From positions 70,758 through 134,757 of the forward strand of contig JAGZUF010000004.1 in NCBI GenBank assembly GCA_018380115.1: a stretch of 64,000 bases of DNA. The letters run 5' to 3'. This DNA is from Oscillospiraceae bacterium (GTDB taxonomy: Bacteria; Bacillota; Clostridia; Oscillospirales; Ruminococcaceae). Position numbers and translations under genes: made by a program. The notes below the pieces were generated by a model. That model saw only the letters and a program-made list of their open reading frames with translations, ran no database searches and had not been told where the DNA came from. This document shows positions 59,871 to 64,000 of the stretch, piece after piece (position 1 is the stretch's first letter; each line of letters starts with the position of its first letter).

Positions 59871-60482
59871 ATGACGGAAAATCATACCGGAAAAAGGCAC
59901 TGTCTGCTGGACGCCGCCGTACAGCTGTGGAGGCAGGGCCAGGCGCTTTCCTCCATGACGGTGCAGCAGCTGGCCCAGGCCGCCGGGGTGGGCAAGGGCA
60001 CTGTATATGAATACTTTTCCTGCCGGGAAGAGCTGCTGGCCCAGGCGTTCCTTTCCTATATGGACAGCAGGCTGGACGCCCTGTCCCATTCCGTTGCCGG
60101 CGCCTCGTCTTTTTCGCAGGCGGCAAATGCGCTTTTTGCCGCCGCCAGCGAGATGCTGGTGCTTCAAAAGGCCGTGCTGGAGGCCATGCAGCTTTACCTG
60201 CGCACCGGGCACGGCGCGCAGGAGCTTTGCGCGGGCACAGGCCATGCGTGCCAGGGCAGGAGGCTGGACGGCGTCCTGCTTTGCGCCGCACAGAAGGGGC
60301 AGGCCGAGGGCGTTTTAGGCCCCTGTTCTCCCTGTGAGGCCATTATGGCGCTGAAAGGCATTTTGGTAGGGTTTGTTGCCTGCCGGCATGAATATCCCGC
60401 GCAGGATGAGGCCGCCCTGCGCGCATCCGCAGAAAAGCTTATCCGCCGCGCCCTTGGCCCGGCGCCGCACAAAAATGTATAA
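59871..60482 (+). CDS. TetR family regulator
   Basis: 203 residues. The N-terminal helix-turn-helix (TVQQLAQAAGVGKGTVYEYFSCREELLAQAF, residues about 29-59) is typical of TetR proteins. The C-terminal ligand domain has several cysteines (LCAGTGHAC, CSPCEA). GGGGAGGG precedes the ATG, six bases after the pump stop. The TetR-type palindrome before the pump is its likely operator; the inducer is probably a pump substrate. Confidence 0.88.
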   Translation: MTENHTGKRHCLLDAAVQLWRQGQALSSMTVQQLAQAAGVGKGTVYEYFSCREELLAQAFLSYMDSRLDALSHSVAGASSFSQAANALFAAASEMLVLQKAVLEAMQLYLRTGHGAQELCAGTGHACQGRRLDGVLLCAAQKGQAEGVLGPCSPCEAIMALKGILVGFVACRHEYPAQDEAALRASAEKLIRRALGPAPHKNV

Positions 60483-60494
60483 GAGGCATACCGC

Positions 60495-61226
60495 ATGAAA
60501 GAAAACGCTTATGACAACCCCGTATTTTTTGAAAAATACAGCCGGATGGCACGCTCTCAGCTTGGCCTTGCGGGCGCGGGCGAATGGCCCGCGCTACAGC
60601 CCATGCTGCCGCCGTTTGAGGGCCGCCGCGTGCTGGACCTGGGGTGCGGGTACGGTTGGCACTGCATGTATGCCGCAGACCACGGCGCCGCCAGTGTGCT
60701 GGGGCTGGACATCTCGGAAAGGATGCTTGCCGTAGCACGGGAAAAACGCGGCCCGCGCGCCATTGCCTACCGCCGCTGCGCCATAGAGGACGCCTGCTTT
60801 CCTGCCGGCAGCTTTGATATTGTGCTGTCCTCCCTTGCCTTTCACTATGTGCAGGATTGGCCCGGCCTGGTGCAGAATATCTCACGCTGGCTATGTCCCG
60901 GCGGCTGGCTTGTGTTCAGCACTGAGCACCCCGTGTTCACCGCAGAGGGCTCGCAGCAGTGGGTGTACGGCGAGGACGGCCGCATCCTGCATTTCCCGGT
61001 AGACCATTATTATGAAGAAGGGCCGCGCACGGCCGTGTTTCTTGGGGAAAAGGTGACAAAATACCACCGCACCCTCACCACTTATTTGCAGGCGCTTTGG
61101 GAGAACGGCTTTGACGTGTGCAGCGTGCGGGAACCCGCACCGCCCGCAGCCATGCTGGACATGCCCGGTATGCGGGATGAGCTTCGCCGCCCCATGATGC
61201 TGCTGGTAAAGGCGCTCAGGCGCTAA
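60495..61226 (+). CDS. SAM-dependent methyltransferase
   Basis: 243 residues, a class I methyltransferase. Motif I VLDLGCGYGWHCMYAADHG is at about 51-69, LGLDISERML near 74, and the post-motifs DIVLSSLAFHYV and LCPGGWLVFSTEHPVF follow. The latter resembles clostridial methyltransferases of the UbiE/Tam-like group. AAGAGGCATACCGC precedes the ATG. It starts 12 bases after the TetR gene in the pump operon; a resistance-linked role is possible but unproven. Confidence 0.85.
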   Translation: MKENAYDNPVFFEKYSRMARSQLGLAGAGEWPALQPMLPPFEGRRVLDLGCGYGWHCMYAADHGAASVLGLDISERMLAVAREKRGPRAIAYRRCAIEDACFPAGSFDIVLSSLAFHYVQDWPGLVQNISRWLCPGGWLVFSTEHPVFTAEGSQQWVYGEDGRILHFPVDHYYEEGPRTAVFLGEKVTKYHRTLTTYLQALWENGFDVCSVREPAPPAAMLDMPGMRDELRRPMMLLVKALRR

Positions 61227-61250
61227 ACCAGGCGTTTGGCCTGAAATATA

Positions 61251-61281
61251 AAAAGAGCACCGGTAAAACCGGTGCTCTTTT
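61251..61281. terminator. Shared terminator of methyltransferase and tRNA-Asn
   Basis: AAAAGAGCACCGGT, loop AAA, ACCGGTGCTCTTTT: a 14-bp stem with T runs on the rightward side and A/T symmetry, lying between converging genes. Confidence 0.88.
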
Positions 61282-61282
61282 T

Positions 61283-61358
61283 TGGCTCCCCCTGTTGGGC
61301 TCGAACCAACGACCCTGCGGTTAACAGCCGCATGCTCTACCGACTGAGCTAAGGAGGA
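61283..61358 (-). tRNA. tRNA-Asn(GUU)
   Basis: Leftward cloverleaf beginning TCCTCCTTAGCTCAG, with anticodon loop CTGTTAA (GUU), T-arm GTTGG-TTCGAGC-CCAAC and encoded CCA at 61283-61285. It is the cognate effector type for the asnS T-box at 12.4 kb. Confidence 0.95.
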
Positions 61359-61378
61359 ATATTTCAAATGCAAGCTAT

Positions 61379-61407
61379 ATTATAGCGGCAGGCCGCCGGT
61401 TTGTCAA
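61379..61407 (-). promoter_or_regulatory. tRNA-Asn promoter
   Basis: Leftward TTGACA (complement of 61402-61407), a 17-bp spacer and TATAAT (complement of 61379-61384): a consensus promoter. Confidence 0.88.
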
Positions 61408-61541
61408 GTCCTTCCCGGCGGCCGCATATTTTCTTTGCTGCTGATATGTATGCCCTATATGCCGGGCCGCGGCGAAAGTGCCGAACCCTTCCTGTTTTGT
61501 CATATCTCCAATGGTTTCCAATGCCTCCCTGCTTACACAAG

Positions 61542-61760
61542 CTATTTTCCCTGCATGCCTTTATAGCAGAAAAAGGCGCCAATTCCAAAAAGTGCGGCGC
61601 AGAAGATAAGCGGAAGCATGAGTTCCATGCCCAACAAGCTTCCCAGAATGCCCGTAATGCCGTTATAGTCCCATGAATGCGGCGCCGCCGCACATAAAAT
61701 TATCATTGCGCCCAAAAAGCCCATCGCCTGCCATGCGAGCCCCAATATCAGCGCCTTCAT
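61542..61760 (-). CDS. Small two-helix membrane protein (72 aa)
   Basis: 72 residues, nearly all hydrophobic, with helices at about 3-25 (LILGLAWQAMGFLGAMIILC) and 42-66 (LGMELMLPLIFCAALFGIGA) joined by a short polar loop (PHSWDYNGITG). GGGAGG lies about six bases before the ATG. The C-terminus KGMQGK is basic. No family is recognised. It lies 110 bases downstream of the AI-2E transporter gene in the same direction. Confidence 0.6.
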   Translation of the reverse strand: MKALILGLAWQAMGFLGAMIILCAAAPHSWDYNGITGILGSLLGMELMLPLIFCAALFGIGAFFCYKGMQGK

Positions 61761-61872
61761 CTCCGGCCTCCCTGAATGCCTGTAACAGCGGCTGCAGCCT
61801 GAAAGTCGCCCCGGCTTGCCTGCCGCCGGTATTTTTGCACAATTTTAGCCTTCAGCGCGCTGCTTTTCCGCT

Positions 61873-63018
61873 TTATTCCTCCGCCTCCGGCGGCGTAGGC
61901 TCTTTCTTCACAGGCCTGCCCTCGGCATCAATGCCCTTTTCCGCCAAGCGCCGGGCCAGAATGTCGCTGGTGAGGGAATACAGCACCGCGAATGCTGGCA
62001 CACCTACCACCATGCCTACAAAGCCGAACAGGCCGCCGCCCACAATGATGGCCACCAGCACCCAGAAAGCGGAAAGACCTGTGGAGTCGCCCAAAATCTT
62101 GGGCCCAAGGATATTCCCGTCAAACTGCTGCAATGCCAGCACGAACACGGCAAAGCCCAGCGCATCCCACGGATTGATGATGAGCAGGATTAAAATACTG
62201 GGAATAGCCCCTATAAACGGGCCGAAGAACGGGATGATATTTGTAACGCCCACAATGACACTGATAAGCACGGCAAACGGCATGCGGAACAGGGACATTC
62301 CCACAAAGCAGATAATACCGATGATGGTACTGTCAATCAGCTTGCCGTTGATAAAGCCGCTGAACACCTGGTTTGCATGGTGGCACTCCTCCAGCACACG
62401 CCGTGCCCGGGGCAACGGAAACGCTGCCAGCACCACCTTTTTCAGCTGGCGCAACAGCTTGTCTTTGCTCATCAGCATGTAAATGGAAGATATCACCGCC
62501 GTAATGGCACTGACAAGGCCGCTGCCGATGGCCATGCCGTAACCCACCACTTTGGGCAACATGGCGCTGATAAGGCCGGTGACGCGCGTCAGCAGTTCCT
62601 GATACGAACCAATCAGTTCTTCAGCCCCGTCCAGATTTATATTGGAACTCTTTATGAACTGGTTCAAATTTTCCATATATTCCGGCACGCGGTTCAAAAG
62701 CATCATCAGGCTTTCCACCACCTGCGGCACCACCATGCCGATAAGAAACGAGACGACGATCACAGCCAACACACAGGCAAGCACAATGGCAAACCCGCGG
62801 TGCCCGTGAAATTTCTTTTCAAAAAAGCGCACAGGCCCATCCAGAAGATAAGCCAAGGCCAGACCCCATATAAAAGGCGCAATAATGCGCACCCAGGACG
62901 CAAGCTGCCCTTTTACTGCGTCAAAATTAGAAAGCGCCAGAAAAAATGCAACCCCGGCAAACACCACAATGATGTTGGAGGCTACCCGCTGTGTCAGCTT
63001 CCACTTGCTGTTTTTCAT
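61873..63018 (-). CDS. AI-2E family transporter
   Basis: 381 residues of the PF01594 family, with about eight helices. The opening VFFLALS helices, the VSAITAVISSIYMLMSKDKLLRQL segment near 180, and VGVTNIIPFFGPFIGAIPSILILLI near 260 are characteristic. Family members export autoinducer-2 or, in others, act as Na+/H+ antiporters; the name is no proof of substrate. The C-terminus (KKEPTPPEAEE) is acidic. A TATAAT (complement of 63051-63056) may be its -10 box. Confidence 0.85.
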   Translation of the reverse strand: MKNSKWKLTQRVASNIIVVFAGVAFFLALSNFDAVKGQLASWVRIIAPFIWGLALAYLLDGPVRFFEKKFHGHRGFAIVLACVLAVIVVSFLIGMVVPQVVESLMMLLNRVPEYMENLNQFIKSSNINLDGAEELIGSYQELLTRVTGLISAMLPKVVGYGMAIGSGLVSAITAVISSIYMLMSKDKLLRQLKKVVLAAFPLPRARRVLEECHHANQVFSGFINGKLIDSTIIGIICFVGMSLFRMPFAVLISVIVGVTNIIPFFGPFIGAIPSILILLIINPWDALGFAVFVLALQQFDGNILGPKILGDSTGLSAFWVLVAIIVGGGLFGFVGMVVGVPAFAVLYSLTSDILARRLAEKGIDAEGRPVKKEPTPPEAEE

Positions 63019-63220
63019 CTCGCCGCCCCCATTCCTGCTATTCCTTTTTCATTATAACGGAAACGCGCAGGAAAAACCAGCTTTCTGCCAAAATGGACTG
63101 CAAAGAGCAAATACCATCCATGCTCCATGGTTATCCTTTTTAATATCTCTTCATCAAGTTAGAGCTTAGTTTAAGCTACTATCAGTTAAATATTAGAAAG
63201 GCTTGCAGCGAGGCACAAAA

Positions 63221-63253
63221 AAGCCACTGTCCACTTTGTGCAGACAGTGGCTT
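63221..63253 (-). terminator. Terminator of rRNA-tRNA operon
   Basis: AAGCCACTGTC with GACAGTGGCTT, an 11-bp stem; leftward it is followed by a T run (TTTTTTG). It lies just past the tRNA-Lys end. Confidence 0.85.
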
Positions 63254-63256
63254 ATG

Positions 63257-63360
<104 letters not shown>

Positions 63361-63442
63361 AGATAAAGGCGGCGCAAGCAAGGGGGAAGATTAAAGGAAA
63401 AAACGCACATACAGGCTGCACAAAAAGATGCAGGAAAAGAAA

Positions 63443-63517
63443 TGGTGACCCGTGGGAGAATCGAACTCCCGTTTACGGCGTGAGAGGCCGTCGTCTTGAC
63501 CGCTTGACCAACGGGCC
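63443..63517 (-). tRNA. tRNA-Glu(CUC)
   Basis: Leftward cloverleaf starting GGCCCGTTGGTCAAG, anticodon stem ACGGC/GCCGT around CTCTCAC (CUC), T-arm CGGGA-GTTCGATT-CTCCC, and encoded CCA. It lies between 5S rRNA and tRNA-Lys. Confidence 0.93.
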
Positions 63518-63534
63518 GAGGAAAAAAGAAAAGA

Positions 63535-63650
63535 GCCGGCACCTACCTATTTTCCCAGGTCGTCTCCAACCAAGTATCTTCGGCACAACAGAGCTTAACT
63601 ACTGTGTTCGGAATGGGAACAGGTGGGACCTCTGCGTCATCGGCACCGGC
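63535..63650 (-). rRNA. rrf: 5S ribosomal RNA
   Basis: About 116 bases whose ends pair (GCCGGTGCC with GGTGCCGGC). It contains the conserved leftward segments CCCATTCCGAACAC and AGTTAAGCTC. End positions are estimates to within a few bases. Confidence 0.92.
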
Positions 63651-63775
63651 TATGAATATGCTAATGCAAAAGCAATTAGCCTAGCCTTAGGATATTCTCT
63701 TTTCTTTGAAGGTGCTTGCACCCTCAAAACTGAACAAAAACTGCTGTTGGCAAATTGCAGAATCAACAAAGATGT

Positions 63776-64000
63776 GGTCAAGCCCTCGACCGATTAGTAC
63801 ACACTAGCTGAACACGTCACCGTGCTTACACTTTGTGCCTATCAACCTTGTAGTCTTCAAGGGGTCTTACCTGATTGACTCAGTGGGATATCTTATCTTT
63901 GGGCCGGCTTCACGCTTAGATGCTTTCAGCGTTTATCCGATCCGCACATAGCTGCCCAGCTGTGCCACTGGCGTGACAACTGGTGCACCAGAGGTGCGTC
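63776..64000 (-). rRNA. rrl: 23S ribosomal RNA, 3' end (partial)
   Basis: Leftward the sequence ends in GTACTAATCGGTCGAGGG and CTTGACC, the conserved 3' end of 23S rRNA. The gene runs out of the window. The spacer 63651-63775 to 5S holds no tRNA. Confidence 0.92.

Overview
The window looks like chromosome of an anaerobic Bacillota, most likely a GC-rich Clostridia (Oscillospiraceae-like gut bacterium). Supporting signs are strong AGGAGG ribosome sites, an [FeFe]-hydrogenase-type accessory cluster, a T-box in front of asnS, a peptide ABC importer with a Gram-positive lipobox, ABC-F, MATE and COG0523 genes, and rRNA/tRNA genes of Bacillota type. No species call is possible. I see no phage, insertion sequence, CRISPR array or plasmid gene; this is core-plus-metabolic chromosome.

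Layout. 1-4.6 kb: two divergent operons of the hydrogenase accessory cluster (NuoE-like, ATPase and ferredoxin leftward; DRTGG, anti-sigma ATPase, hydrogenase-like Fe-S protein, DRTGG and PHP rightward). 4.6-10.2 kb: an IclR-HTH/acetyltransferase fusion, a DUF624 membrane protein, an acyltransferase, a GNAT, GluQRS and a WYL regulator. 10.2-14.3 kb: galT and T-box-controlled asnS, bracketed by two copies of a 70-bp noncoding repeat. 14.4-26.3 kb: a catabolic island with an FrlB-like SIS deglycase, an FrlR-like GntR regulator, an M20 dipeptidase, a complete Opp importer, an amidohydrolase, YjbQ and an M24 peptidase. It is tied together by copies of a TTAAGACATCTTAA-like operator.

26.3-40 kb: D,D-carboxypeptidase, nicotinate phosphoribosyltransferase, ABC exporter, glycosyltransferase, M42 peptidase, GNAT, two COG0523 GTPases (one His-rich, one fused to a DUF1980-like domain), a zinc phospholipase C-like protein, TraX-like protein and a two-component system. 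40-50.2 kb, leftward: nanE with an AfuABC/FbpABC-type importer, a PTS IIC-like protein, a HAD phosphatase, a Gfo/Idh/MocA oxidoreductase and an ABC-F protein. 50.3-55.3 kb: metA, MATE, a CsaA-like tRNA-binding protein, and an MFS/ROK pair with a clear operator. 55.5-61.3 kb: tRNA-Ile(UAU), an RND pump with a built-in coiled coil, its TetR regulator and a methyltransferase. 61.3-64 kb: tRNA-Asn, a small membrane protein, an AI-2E family transporter, and the leftward end of an rRNA operon (23S, 5S, tRNA-Glu, tRNA-Lys). The tRNA-Lys gene carries a perfect 28-nt internal tandem duplication that doubles its anticodon arm.

The points most worth a second look are the duplicated tRNA-Lys, the 14.4-26.3 kb peptide/Amadori-type island that lacks a visible kinase, the IclR-GNAT and COG0523-DUF1980 fusions, the NanE plus sugar-phosphate-type importer, and the paired noncoding repeat.
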